Of a DNA stretch of 64,000 bases, positions 49,331 to 60,968 are shown piece by piece (within the stretch, counting starts at the first letter, position 1; each line of letters starts with the position of its first letter). Where the stretch lies: contig NW_027478399.1 of NCBI RefSeq assembly GCF_051014685.1, positions 248,001 through 312,000 of the forward strand, read 5' to 3'. The position numbers and the translations under genes are program-made. The notes under the pieces were generated by a model. It was not told the DNA's origin, did not search any database, and was given only the letters and a program-made list of their open reading frames with translations. The DNA comes from Ptiloglossa arizonensis (Eukaryota > Arthropoda > Insecta > Hymenoptera > Colletidae).

Positions 49331-50345
49331 ACCATTCCTTAACTTCAAACTCCCATATCTCGCGAACGGATTGACGAACTCGAGAAATTCCTGTTGCATC
49401 TGAAAGCAGAAACTCGCCCGATTACAACGGTATGTGTATTTTTCCCCTTGGCCATTGCAGTTATTTGTTTCGAGTATCAGACTTGCGAAAATTTTGATGG
49501 CTTCTCAACCATTCCTTAATTTCAAACTCGCATATCTCGCGAAAGGATTGACGAACTCGAGAAATTCCTGTTGCATCTGAAAGCAGAAGCTCGCCCGATT
49601 ACAACGGTATGTGTATTTCTGCCCTAGACCATAGTAGTTATTGGTTCGAGTATCAGATTCCGAAAATTTTGATGGTTTCTCAACCATTCCTTAAATTCAA
49701 GCTCCCATATCTCGCGAACGGATTGACGAACTCGAGAAATTCCTGTTGCATCTGAAAGTAGAAACTCGCCCGATACAATGATGTGTGTACTTTTCCCCTA
49801 GGCCATTCCTGTTATTGGTTTCGAGTATCAGATTTGCGAAAATTTTGATGGATTCTCAACCATTCCTTAACTTCAAACTCCCATATCTCGCGAACGGATT
49901 GACGAACTCGAGAAATTCCTGTTGCATCTGAAGTAGAAACTTGCCCGATTACAATGGTGTGTGTACTTTTCCCCTAGGCCATTCCAGTTATTTGTTTCGA
50001 GTATCAGACTTGCGAAAATTTTGATTGCTTCTCAACCATTCCTTAACTTCAAACTCCATATCTCGCGAACGGATTGACGAACTCGAGAAATTCCTGTTGC
50101 ATCTGAAAGTAGAAACTCGCCCGATTACAATGATGTGTGTACTTTTCCCCTAGGCCATTCCAGTTATTGGTTTCGAGTATCAGATTTGCGAAAATTTTGA
50201 TGGATTCTCAACCATTCCTTAACTTCAAACTCGCATATCTCAGAACGGATTGACGAACTCGCGAAATCCTGTTGTATCTGAAAGTAGAAACTCACCCGAT
50301 TACAACGGTGTAAGTGTGCTTTACCCCTAGGCCATCCCTTCCAGT
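44378..50345. other. Zone with clusters of one-base indels, probable assembly error
   Basis: About 20 short indels, mostly one base and often in mononucleotide runs, fall in three clusters: 44,381-44,896 (extra G, lost A, extra C, lost A, lost C, extra C), 46,353-47,363 (including AACTCCATATC, AACGATTG, CGCATTATCTC, TTCAACTCGC, GACAGCG) and 49,645-50,340 (TTGGTTCGAG, CGATACAATG, CTCAGAACGG, GAAATCCTG, an extra AA in GGTGTAAGTG, and GGCCATCCCTTCCAG with four extra bases). Sister copies at 45.4, 48.4 and 52.7-53.7 kb have the standard spelling. Other regions show only scattered indels. Confidence 0.7.
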
Positions 50346-51665
50346 TATAGGTTTCGAGTATCAGACCAGCGAAAATTTTGACGGTTTCTCAACCATTACT
50401 TAACTTCGAACTCCCATATCTCGCGAGCGGATTGACGCACTCGAGATATTCCTGTTGCATCTGAATGTACAAACTCGCCCGATTGCAACGGTATGTGTTT
50501 TTTTCCACTAGGCCATTCCAGTTATTCGTTTCTAGCATCAGAATTGCGAAAATTTTGATGGATTCTCAACCGTCTCTTAACTCCAGACTCCCATATCTCG
50601 CGAACGGATTGACGAACTCGAGAAATTCCTGTTGCATCTGAAAGTAGAAACTCGCCCGATTACAACGGTATGTGTATTTTTCCCCTAGGTCCTTGTAGTT
50701 ATTGGTTTCGAGTATCAGACTTGCGAAGATTTTGATGCTTTATCAACCATTCCTTAACTTCAAACTCCCACATCTCGCGAACGGATTGACGAACTGGAGA
50801 AATTCCTGTTGCATCTGAGAGTAGAAACTCTCCCGATTACAAAGGTGTGTGTTCTTTACCCCTAGGCCATTCCAGTTATAGGTTTCGAGTATCAGACCAG
50901 CGAAAATTTTGACGGTTTCTCAACCATTACTTAACTTCGAACTCCCATATCTCGCGAGCGGATTGACGCACTCGAGCTATTCCTGTTGCATCTGAATGTA
51001 GAAACTCGCCCGATTGCAACGGTATGTGTTCTTTTCCACTAGGCCATTCCAGTTATTCGTTTCTAGCATCAGAATTGCGAAAATTTTGATGGATTCTCAA
51101 CCGTCTCTTAACTCCAGACTCCCATGTCTCGCGAACGGATTGACGAACTCGAGAAATTCCTGTTGCATCTGAAAGCAGAATCTCGCCCGATTACAACGGT
51201 ATGTGTATTTTTCCCCTAGGTCTTTGTAGTTATTGGTTTCGAGTATCAGACTTGCGAAGATTTTGATGCTTTATCAAACATTCCTTAACTTCAAACTCCC
51301 ACATCTCGCGAACGGATTGACGAACAGGAGAAATTCCTGTTGCATCTGAGAGTAGAAACTCTCCCGATTACAAAGGTGTGTGTTCTTTACCCCTAGGCCA
51401 TTCCAGTTATAGGTTTCGAGTATCAGACCAGCGAAAATTTTGACGGTTTCTCAACCATTACTTAACTTCGAACTCCCATATCTCGCGAGCGGGTTGACGA
51501 ACTTGAGATATTCCTGTTGCATCTGAATGTAGAAACTCGCCCGATTGGAACGGTATGTGTTCTTTTCCTCTAGGCCATTCCAGTTATTGGTTTCGAGTAT
51601 CAAACTTGCGAAAATTTTGATGGTTTCTCAACCATTCCTTAACTTCAAACTCCCATATCTCGCGA
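49325..51665. repeat. 13-monomer block, copy 1 (pairs with 52,685-55,025)
   Basis: It matches 52,685-55,025 at an offset of 3,362-3,365 bp (19 monomers). The order is the GGCTTCTC module (49,496), GATTCCG, ACAATGATGTG, GATTGCTTCTC (50,023), CTCAGGAACGG, GACCAGCG (50,364), GCGAGCGG, TTCTAGCATCAG, TTTATCAACC, CTGAGAGTAG, and finally GAGCGGGTTGACGAACTTGAG (51,491). The small drift in offset comes from the indel cluster in this copy. Its right half is also a relative of 21.9-23.3 kb. Confidence 0.88.
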
Positions 51666-52685
51666 ACGGATTGACGAACTCGAAAAATTCCTATTGCATC
51701 TGAAAGCAGATACTCGCCGGATTACAACGCTCTGTGTATTTTTCCCCTAGGCCATTCCAGTTATAGGTTTCGAGTATCAGACCAGCGAAAATTTTGATGG
51801 ATTCTCAACCATTCCTTCACTTCAAACTCCCATATCTCGCGAAAGGATTGACGAACTCGAGAAATTCCTGTTGCATCTGAAAGTAGAAGCTCGCCCGATT
51901 ACAACGCTCTGTGTATTTTTCCCCTAGGCCATTCCAGTTATAGGTTTCGAGTATCAGACCAGCGAAAATTTTGATGGATTCTCAACCATTCCTTCACTTC
52001 AAACTCCCATATCTCGCGAAAGGATTGACGAACTCGAGAAATTCCTGTTGCATCTGAAAGTAGAAGCTCGCCCGATTATAATGGTTTGTGTGCTTTTCCC
52101 CTAGGCCATTCCAGTTATAGGTTTCGAGTATCAGACCAGCGCAAATTTTGATGGTTTCTCAACCATTCCTTCACTTCAAACTCCCATATCTCGCGAAAGG
52201 ATTGACGAACTCGAGATATTCCTGTTGCATCTGAAAGCAGAAAGTCGCCCGATTACAACGGTATGTGTATTTTTGCCCTAGGCCATAGTAGTTATTGGAT
52301 TCGAGTATCAGACTTGTGAAAATTTTGATGGTTTCTCAACCATTCCTTAACTTCAAACTCCGATACCTCGCCAACGGATTGGCGAACTCGAGAAGTTCCT
52401 GTTGCATCTGAAAGTAGAAACTCGCCCGATTACAAAGTTATGTGTATTTTTCCCCTAGGCCTTTGTAGTTATTGGTTTCGAGTATCAGACTTGCGAAAAT
52501 TTTGATGGTTTCTCAATCATTCCTTAACTTCAAACTCCCATATCTCGCGAACGGTTTGACGAACTCGAGAAATTCCTGTTGCATCTGAAAGTAGAAACTC
52601 GCCCGATTAGAAAGGTATGTGTATTTTTCCACTAGGCCTTTGTAGTTATTGGTTTCGAGTATCAGACTTGCGAAAATTTTGATGG
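51665..52685. repeat. Spacer with tandem identical monomers
   Basis: 51,721-51,897 and 51,898-52,074 look identical over all 177 bp (ACAACGCTCTGTG, TTATAGG, GACCAGCG, CCTTCACTTC, CTCGCGAAAGG). A third unit follows with CGATTATAATGG and GCGCAAATTTTG, so this is a fresh local amplification. The rest (52,200-52,685) is CCTTTGTAG-type satellite, with CTCGCCAACGG and GGTTTGACGAACTCG variants and TTTCTCAATCATTCC. The TTACAAAGTTATGTG and TCAATCATTCC forms recur at 62.7-63.3 kb. Confidence 0.85.
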
Positions 52686-55025
52686 TTTCTCAAGCATTCC
52701 TTAACTTCAAACTCCCATATCTCGCGAACGGATTGACGAACTCGAGAAATTCCTGTTGCATCTGAAAGCAGAAACTCGCCCGATTACAACGGTATGTGTA
52801 TTTTTCCCCTTGGCCATTGTAGTTATTTGTTTCGAGTATCAGACTTGCGAAAATTTTGATGGCTTCTCAACCATTCCTTAATTTCAAACTCGCATATCTC
52901 GCGAAAGGATTGACGAACTCGAGAAATTCCTGTTGCATCTGAAAGCAGAAGCTCGCCCGATTACAACGGTATGTGTATTTCTGCCCTAGACCATAGTAGT
53001 TATTGGTTTCGAGTATCAGATTCCGAAAATTTTGATGGTTTCTCAACCATTCCTTAAATTCAAGCTCCCATATCTCGCGAACGGATTGACGAACTCGAGA
53101 AATTCCTGTTGCATCTGAAAGTAGAAACTCGCCCGATTACAATGATGTGTGTACTTTTCCCCTAGGCCATTCCTGTTATTGGTTTCGAGTATCAGATTTG
53201 CGAAAATTTTGATGGATTCTCAACCATTCCTTAACTTCAAACTCCCATATCTCGCGAACGGATTGACGAACTCGAGAAATTCCTGTTGCATCTGAAAGTA
53301 GAAACTTGCCCGATTACAATGGTGTGTGTACTTTTCCCCTAGGCCATTCCAGTTATTTGTTTCGAGTATCAGACTTGCGAAAATTTTGATTGCTTCTCAA
53401 CCATTCCTTAACTTCAAACTCCCATATCTCGCGAACGGATTGACGAACTCGAGAAATTCCTGTTGCATCTGAAAGTAGAAACTCGCCCGATTACAATGAT
53501 GTGTGTACTTTTCCCCTAGGCCATTCCAGTTATTGGTTTCGAGTATCAGATTTGCGAAAATTTTGATGGATTCTCAACCATTCCTTAACTTCAAACTCGC
53601 ATATCTCAGGAACGGATTGACGAACTCGCGAAATTCCTGTTGTATCTGAAAGTAGAAACTCGCCCGATTACAACGGTGTGTGTGCTTTACCCCTAGGCCA
53701 TTCCAGTTATAGGTTTCGAGTATCAGACCAGCGAAAATTTTGACGGTTTCTCAACCATTACTTAACTTCGAACTCCCATATCTCGCGAGCGGATTGACGC
53801 ACTCGAGATATTCCTGTTGCATCTGAATGTAGAAACTCGCCCGATTGCAACGGTATGTGTTCTTTTCCACTAGGCCATTCCAGTTATTCGTTTCTAGCAT
53901 CAGAATTGCGAAAATTTTGATGGATTCTCAACCGTCTCTTAACTCCAGACTCCCATATCTCGCGAACGGATTGACGAACTCGAGAAATTCCTGTTGCATC
54001 TGAAAGTAGAAACTCGCCCGATTACAACGGTATGTGTATTTTTCCCCTAGGTCCTTGTAGTTATTGGTTTCGAGTATCAGACTTGCGAAGATTTTGATGC
54101 TTTATCAACCATTCCTTAACTTCAAACTCCCACATCTCGCGAACGGATTGACGAACTGGAGAAATTCCTGTTGCATCTGAGAGTAGAAACTCTCCCGATT
54201 ACAAAGGTGTGTGTTCCTTATCCCTAGGCCATTCCAGTTATAGGTTTCGAGTATCAGACCAGCGAAAATTTTGACGGTTTCTCAACCATTACTTAACTTC
54301 GAACTCCCATATCTCGCGAGCGGATTGACGCACTCGAGCTATTCCTGTTGCATCTGAATGTAGAAACTCGCCCGATTGCAACGGTATGTGTTCTTTTCCA
54401 CTAGGCCATTCCAGTTATTCGTTTCTAGCATCAGAATTGCGAAAATTTTGATGGATTCTCAACCGTCTCTTAACTCCAGACTCCCATATCTCGCGAACGG
54501 ATTGACGAACTCGAGAAATTCCTGTTGCATCTGAAAGCAGAATCTCGCCCGATTACAACGGTATGTGTATTTTTCCCCCAGGTCTTTGTAGTTATTGGTT
54601 TCGAGTATCAGACTTGCGAAGATTTTGATGCTTTATCAACCATTCCTTAACTTCAAACTCCCACATCTCGCGAACGGATTGACGAACAGGAGAAATTCCT
54701 GTTGCATCTGAGAGTAGAAACTCTCCCGATTACAAAGGTGTGTGTTCTTTACCCCTAGGCCATTCCAGTTATAGGTTTCGAGTATCAGACCAGCGAAAAT
54801 TTTGACGGTTTCTCAACCATTACTTAACTTCGAACTCCCATATCTCGCGAGCGGGTTGACGAACTTGAGATATTCCTGTTGCATCTGAATGTAGAAACTC
54901 GCCCGATTGGAACGGTATGTGTTCTTTTCCTCTAGGCCATTCCAGTTATTGGTTTCGAGTATCAAACTTGCGAAAATTTTGATGGTTTCTCAACCATTCC
55001 TTAACTTCAAACTCCCATATCTCGC
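52685..55025. repeat. 13-monomer block, copy 2 (pairs with 49,325-51,665)
   Basis: It carries the same monomer series, with GATGGC at 52,858, GATTGCTTCTC at 53,388, GACCAGCG at 53,726 and GGGTTGACGA at 54,853. Unlike copy 1 it is almost free of single-base indels, which makes it the better guide to the true sequence of both. Minor differences include TGTTCCTTATCCCTAGG near 54,215 against TTCTTTACCCCTAGG. After 55,025 this copy has CGCGAAAGG, where copy 1 has CGCGAACGG. Confidence 0.88.
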
Positions 55026-55770
55026 GAAAGGATTGACGAACTCGAGAAATTCCTGTTGCATCTGAAAGTAGAAAGTCGCCCGATTACAACGGTATGTGTA
55101 TTTTTGCCCTAGGCTATAGTAGTTATTGGTTTCGAGTAACAGACTTGCCAAAATATAGATGGTTTCTCAACCATTCCTTCACTTCAAACTCCCATATCTC
55201 GCGAAAGGATTGACGAACTCGAGATATTCCTGTTGCATCTGAAAGCAGAAAGTCGCCCGATTACAACGGTATGTGTATTTTTGCCCTAGGCTATAGTAGT
55301 TATTGGTTTCGAGTAACAGACTTGCCAAAATATAGATGGTTTCTCAACCATTCCTTAACTTCAAACTCCCATATCTCGCGAACGGATTGACGAACTCGAG
55401 AAGTTCCTGTTGCATCTGAAACCAGAAACTCGTCCGATTACAACGGTATGTGTATTTTTGCCCTAGGCCATAGTAGTTATTGGTTTCGAGTATCAGACTT
55501 GCGAAAATTTTGATGGTTTCTCAACCATTCCTTAACTTCAAACTCCCATATCTCGCGAACGGATTGTCGAACTCGAGAAATTGCTGTTGCATCTGAAAGT
55601 AGAAACTCGCCCGATTGCAAAGGTATGTGTATTCTTCCCCCAGGCCATAGTAGTTATTGGTTTCGAGTATCACACTTGCAAAAATTGTGATTGTCTCTCA
55701 ACCATTCCTTAACTTCAAACTCCCGTATTTCGCGAACGGATTGACGAACTCGAGGAATTCCTGTTGCATC
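55025..55770. repeat. Spacer with GAGTAACAGACTTGCC monomer pair
   Basis: Two adjacent monomers share AGGCTATAGTAG, GAGTAACAGACTTGCC and AAAATATAGATGG, 177 bp apart (about 55,110 and 55,287), a recent single-monomer duplication. A CTCGTCCG / GAAACCAG monomer, a GGATTGTCGAACTCG monomer and an AAAAATTGTGATTGTCTC monomer follow. No gene is seen. Confidence 0.8.
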
Positions 55771-57414
55771 TGAAAGTAGAAACTCGACCCATTACTATGG
55801 TGTGTGTAGCTTTCCCCTAGGCCATTCCACTTATTGGTTTCGAGTATCACACTTGCGAAAATTTTGATGGTTTCTCAACCATTCCTTAACTTCAAACTCC
55901 CATACCTCGCGAACGGATTTACGAACTCGAAAAATTCCTGTTGCTTCTGAAAGTAGAATCTCGCCCCATTACAATGGTGTGTGTACTTTTCCCCCAGGCC
56001 ATAGTAGTTATTGGTTTCGAGTATCAGACTTGCGAAAATTGTGATGGTCTCTCAACCATTCCTTAACTTCAAACTCCCATATCTCGCGAACGGATTGACA
56101 TACTCGGGAGGTTCCTGTTGCATCTGAAAGTAGAAACTCGCCCGATTACAAAGGTATGTGTATTTTTCCGCTAGGCCTTTGTAGTTATTGGTTTCGAGTA
56201 TCAGACTTGGGAAAATTTTGATGGTTTCTCAACCATTCCTTAACTTCAAACTCCCATATCTCGCGAACGGATTGAAGAACTCGATTATTTCCCGTTGCAT
56301 CTGAAATTAGAAACTCGATCGATTAGAATGGTGTGTGTACTTTTCCCCTAGGTCATTCCAGTTATCCGTTTCTAGCATCAGAATTGCGAAAATTTTGATG
56401 GTTTCTCAACCATTCGTTAACTTCAAACTCCCATATCGCGCGAACGGATTGACATACTCGAGAAATTCCTGTTGCATCTGAAAGTAGAAACTCGCCCAAT
56501 TACCCAGGTATGTGTATTTTTCCCCTAGGCGACAGTAGTTATTGGTTTGGAGTATCAGACTTGCGAAAATTGTGATTGTTTCTCAACCGTTCCTTAAATT
56601 CAAACTCCCATATCTCGCGAACGGATTGACGAACACGAGAAATTCCGGTTGCACCTGGAAGAAGAAACTCTCCCGATTACAACGGTATGTGTATTTTTCC
56701 CCTAAGCCTTTGTAGTTATTGGTTTCGAGTATCAGACTCGCGAAAATTTTGATGGTTTCTCAACCGTTCCTTAATTTCAAACTTCCATATCTCGCGAACG
56801 GATTGACGAGCTCGAGAAATTCCTGTTGCATCTGAAAGTAGAAACTCGCCCGATTACAAAGGTATGTGTATTTTTCCCCTAGGCCTTTGTAGTTATTGGT
56901 TTCGAGTATCAGACTTGGGAAAGTTTTGATGGTTTCTCAACCATTCCTTAACTTCAGACTCCCATATCTCGCGAACGGATTGACATACTCGTGAAATTCC
57001 TGTTGCATCTGAAAGTAGAAACTCGCCCAATTACAAAGGTAAGTGTATTTTTCCGCTAGGCCACAGTAGTTATTGGTTTCGAGTATCAGATTTGCGAAAA
57101 TTTTTATGGTTTCTCAACCGTTCCTTAATTTCAAACTTCCATATCTCGCGAACGGATTGACGAGCTCGAGAAATTCCAGCTGCATCTGAAAGTAGAAACT
57201 CGCCCGATTGCAATGGTATGTGTATTTTTCCCCTAGGCCTTTGTAGTTATTGGTTTCGAGTATCAGACTTGCGAAAATTTTGATGGTTTCTCAACCATTC
57301 CTTAACTTCAAACTCCCATATCTCGCGAACGGATTGACGAACTCAAGAAATTCCTGTTGCATCTGAAAGTAGAAACTCGCCCGATTACAAAGGTATGTGT
57401 ATTTTTCCCCTAGG

Positions 57415-57590
57415 CCACAGTAGTTATTGTTTTCGAGTATCAGACTTGCGAAAATTGTGATTGTTTCTCAACAGTTCCTTAATTTCAAACTCCCATATCT
57501 CGCGAACGGATTGACGAGCTCGAGAAATTCCTGTTGCATCTGAAAGTAGAAACTCGCCCGATTGCAAAGGTATGTGTATTTTTCCCCTAG
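57415..57590. repeat. Monomer present in copy 1, absent from copy 2
   Basis: Across this unit the offset to the downstream copy falls from 2,832 to 2,655 bp, exactly one monomer. The left edge reads CCCCTAGGCCACAGTAG here, while copy 2 goes straight to CCCCTAGGCCTTTGTAGTG at about 60,240. It is a clean one-unit difference with phase preserved. Confidence 0.85.
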
Positions 57591-57809
57591 GCCTTTGTAG
57601 TGATTGGTTTCGAGGATCAGACTGGCGAAAATTGTGATGGTTTCTCAACCATTCCTTCATTTCAAACTCCCATATCTCGCGAACGGATTAGCGAACACGA
57701 GAAATTCCGGTTGCATCTGGAAGAAGAAACTCTCCCGATTACAACGGTATGTGTATTTTTCCCCTAAGCCTTTGTAGTTATTGGTTTCGAGTATCAGCTT
57801 TGCGAAAAT

Positions 57810-57985
57810 TTTGATGGTTTCTCAACCATTCCTTAACTTCAAACTCCCATATCTCGCGAACGGATTGACGAACTCGAGAAATTCCTGTTGCATCTGAAAG
57901 TAGAAACTCGCCCGATTACAACGGTATGTGTATTTTTGCCCTAGGCCATAGTAGTTATTGGTTTCGAGTATCAGACCAGCGAAAG
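57810..57985. repeat. Second monomer present in copy 1, absent from copy 2
   Basis: The offset falls again, from 2,655 to 2,478 bp. In copy 2, GAGTATCAGCTTTGCGAAAG joins the left half of one monomer (GCTTTGCG, as at 57,798) to the right half of the next (GCGAAAGTTTTGATGG, as at 57,980). The crossover therefore fell within the GCGAAA word and made a hybrid monomer. Confidence 0.85.
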
Positions 57986-58599
57986 TTTTGATGGTTTCTC
58001 AACCGTTCCTTAATTTCAAACTCCCATATCTCGCGAACGGATTTACGAACTCGATAAATTCCTGTTGCATCTGAAACCAGAAACTCGTCCGATTACAACG
58101 GTATGTGTATTTTTGCCCTAGGCCATAGTAGTTATTGGTTTCGAGTATCAGACTTGCGAAAATTTTGATGGTTTCTCAACCATTCCTTAACTTCCAACTC
58201 CCATATCTGGCGAACGGATTGACGAATCCGAAAAATTTCTGTTGCATCTGAAAATAGAAACTCCCCCGATTACAACGCTACGTGTATTTTTCTCCTAGGC
58301 CATAGTAGTTATTGGTTTCGAGTATCAGACTTGCGAAAATTGTGATGGTTTCTCAACCATTCCTTAATTTCAAACTCCTATATCTCGCGAACGGATTGAC
58401 GAGCTCGAGAAATTCCTGTTGCATCTGAAAGTAGAAACTCGCCCGATTGCAAAGGTATGTGTATTTTTCCCCTAGGCCTTTGTAGTGATTGGTTTCGAGT
58501 ATCAGACTGGCGAAAATTGTGATGGTTTCTCAACCATTCCTTCATTTCAAACTCCCATATCTCGCGAACGGATTAGCGAACACGAGAAATTCCGGTTGC

Positions 58600-60968
58600 A
58601 TCTGAAAGTAGAAACTCGCCCCATTACTATGGTGTGTGTAGCTTTCCCCTAGGCCATTCCACTTATTGGTTTCGAGTATCACACTTGCGAAAATTTTGAT
58701 GGTTTCTCAACCATTCCTTAACTTCAAACTCCCATACCTCGCGAACGAATTGACGAACTCGAAAAATTCCTGTTGCTTCTGAAAGTAGAATCTCGCCCCA
58801 TTACAATGGTGTGTGTACTTTTCCCCCAGGCCATAGTAGTTATTGGTTTCGAGTATCAGACTTGCGAAAATTGTGATGGTCTCTCAACCATTCCTTAACT
58901 TCAAACTCCCATATCTCGCGAACGGATTGACATACTCGGGAGGTTCCTGTTGCATCTGAAAGTAGAAACTCGCCCGATTACAAAGGTATGTGTATTTTTC
59001 CGCTAGGCCTTTGTAGTTATTGGTTTCGAGTATCAGACTTGGGAAAATTTTGATGGTTTCTCAACCATTCCTTAACTTCAAACTCCCATATCTCGCGAAC
59101 GGATTGAAGAACTCGATTATTTCCCGTTGCATCTGAAATTAGAAACTCGACCGATTAGAATGGTGTGTGTACTTTTCCCCTAGGTCATTCCAGTTATCCG
59201 TTTCTAGCATCAGAATTGCGAAAATTTTGATGGTTTCTCAACCATTCGTTAACTTCAAACTCCCATATCGCGCGAACGGATTGACATACTCGAGAAATTC
59301 CTGTTGCATCTGAAAGTAGAAACTCGCCCAATTACCCAGGTATGTGTATTTTTCCCCTAGGCGACAGTAGTTATTGGTTTGGAGTATCAGACTTGCGAAA
59401 ATTGTGATTGTTTCTCAACCGTTCCTTAACTTCAAACTCCCATATCTCGCGAACGGATTGACGAACACGAGAAATTCCGGTTGCACCTGGAAGAAGAAAC
59501 TCTCCCGATTACAACGGTATGTGTATTTTTCCCCTAAGCCTTTGTAGTTATTGGTTTCGAGTATCAGACTCGCGAAAATTTTGATGGTTTCTCAACCGTT
59601 CCTTAATTTCAAACTTCCATATCTCGCGAACGGATTGACGAGCTCGAGAAATTCCTGTTGCATCTGAAAGTAGAAACTCGCCCGATTACAAAGGTATGTG
59701 TATTTTTCCCCTAGGCCTTTGTAGTTATTGGTTTCGAGTATCAGACTTGGGAAAGTTTTGATGGTTTCTCAACCATTCCTTAACTTCAGACTCCCATATC
59801 TCGCGAACGGATTGACATACTCGTAAAATTCCTGTTGCATCTGAAAGTAGAAACTCGCCCAATTACAAAGGTAAGTGTATTTTTCCGCTAGGCCACAGTA
59901 GTTATTGGTTTCGAGTATCAGATTTGCGAAAATTTTTATGGTTTCTCAACCGTTCCTTAATTTCAAACTTCCATATCTCGCGAACGGATTGACGAGCTCG
60001 AGAAATTCCAGCTGCATCTGAAAGTAGAAACTCGCCCGATTGCAATGGTATGTGTATTTTTCCGCTAGGCCTTTGTAGTTATTGGTTTCGAGTATCAGAC
60101 TTGCGAAAATTTTGATGGTTTCTCAACCATTCCTTAACTTCAAACTCCCATATCTCGCGAACGGATTGACGAACTCAAGAAATTCCTGTTGCATCTGAAA
60201 GTAGAAACTCGCCCGATTACAAAGGTATGTGTATTTTTCCCCTAGGCCTTTGTAGTGATTGGTTTCGAGTATCAGACTGGCGAAAATTGTGATGGTTTCT
60301 CAACCATTCCTTCATTTCAAACTCCCATATCTCGCGAACGGATTAGCGAACACGAGAAATTCCGGTTGCATCTGGAAGAAGAAACTCTCCCGATTACAAC
60401 GGTATGTGTATTTTTCCCCTAAGCCTTTGTAGTTATTGGTTTCGAGTATCAGCTTTGCGAAAGTTTTGATGGTTTCTCAACCGTTCCTTAATTTCAAACT
60501 CCCATATCTCGCGAACGGATTTACGAACTCGATAAATTCCTGTTGCATCTGAAACCAGAAACTCGTCCGATTACAACGGTATGTGTATTTTTGCCCTAGG
60601 CCATAGTAGTTATTGGTTTCGAGTATCAGACTTGCGAAAATTTTGATGGTTTCTCAACCATTCCTTAACTTCCAACTCCCATATCTGGCGAACGGATTGA
60701 CGAATCCGAAAAATTTCTGTTGCATCTGAAAATAGAAACTCCCCCGATTACAACGCTACGTGTATTTTTCTCCTAGGCCATAGTAGTTATTGGTTTCGAG
60801 TATCAGACTTGCGAAAATTGTGATGGTTTCTCAACCATTCCTTAATTTCAAACTCCTATATCTCGCGAACGGATTGACGAGCTCGAGAAATTCCTGTTGC
60901 ATCTGAAAGTAGGAACTCGCCCGATTGCAAAGGTATGTGTATTTTTCCCCTAGGCCTTTGTAGTTATT
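58600..60968. repeat. ~13-monomer block, copy 2 (pairs with 55,770-58,490)
   Basis: It begins about 110 bp after copy 1 ends, so the two are nearly in tandem. ATTACTATGG is at 58,623 and TACTCGTAAA at 59,818 (copy 1 has TACTCGTGAA). Apart from the two missing monomers, differences are rare substitutions such as GCGAACGAATTGACG near 58,745. Homology ends near 60,968, where copy 1 has TTTGTAGTGATTGG and this copy TTTGTAGTTATTGG. Confidence 0.9.

Larger units (their letters stand above)
55770..58490. repeat. ~15-monomer block, copy 1 (pairs with 58,600-60,968)
   Basis: Ordered markers: ATTACTATGG (55,791), TTGCTTCTGA (55,941), GACATACTCGGGAGG, AAGAACTCGATTATTTCC, CCATATCGCGCGAACGG, AATTACCCAGG, GCACCTGGAAGAAG, GACATACTCGTGAAATT (56,986), TTCCAGCTGCATC, GCCTTTGTAGTGATTGG, the TTTACGAACTCGATAAATT monomer (58,041) and CCATATCTGGCG. 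All recur downstream, at +2,832 bp on the left, +2,655 in the middle and +2,478 on the right. It extends the 23-27 kb monomer types with several private variants. Confidence 0.9.

Noticed and set aside
50305..50340. Target-site duplication or small insertion at GGCCATCCCTTCCAG
   Set aside because: The four extra bases sit among many one-base indels in the same stretch and are missing from the sister copy at 53.7 kb; sequencing or assembly error is simpler.
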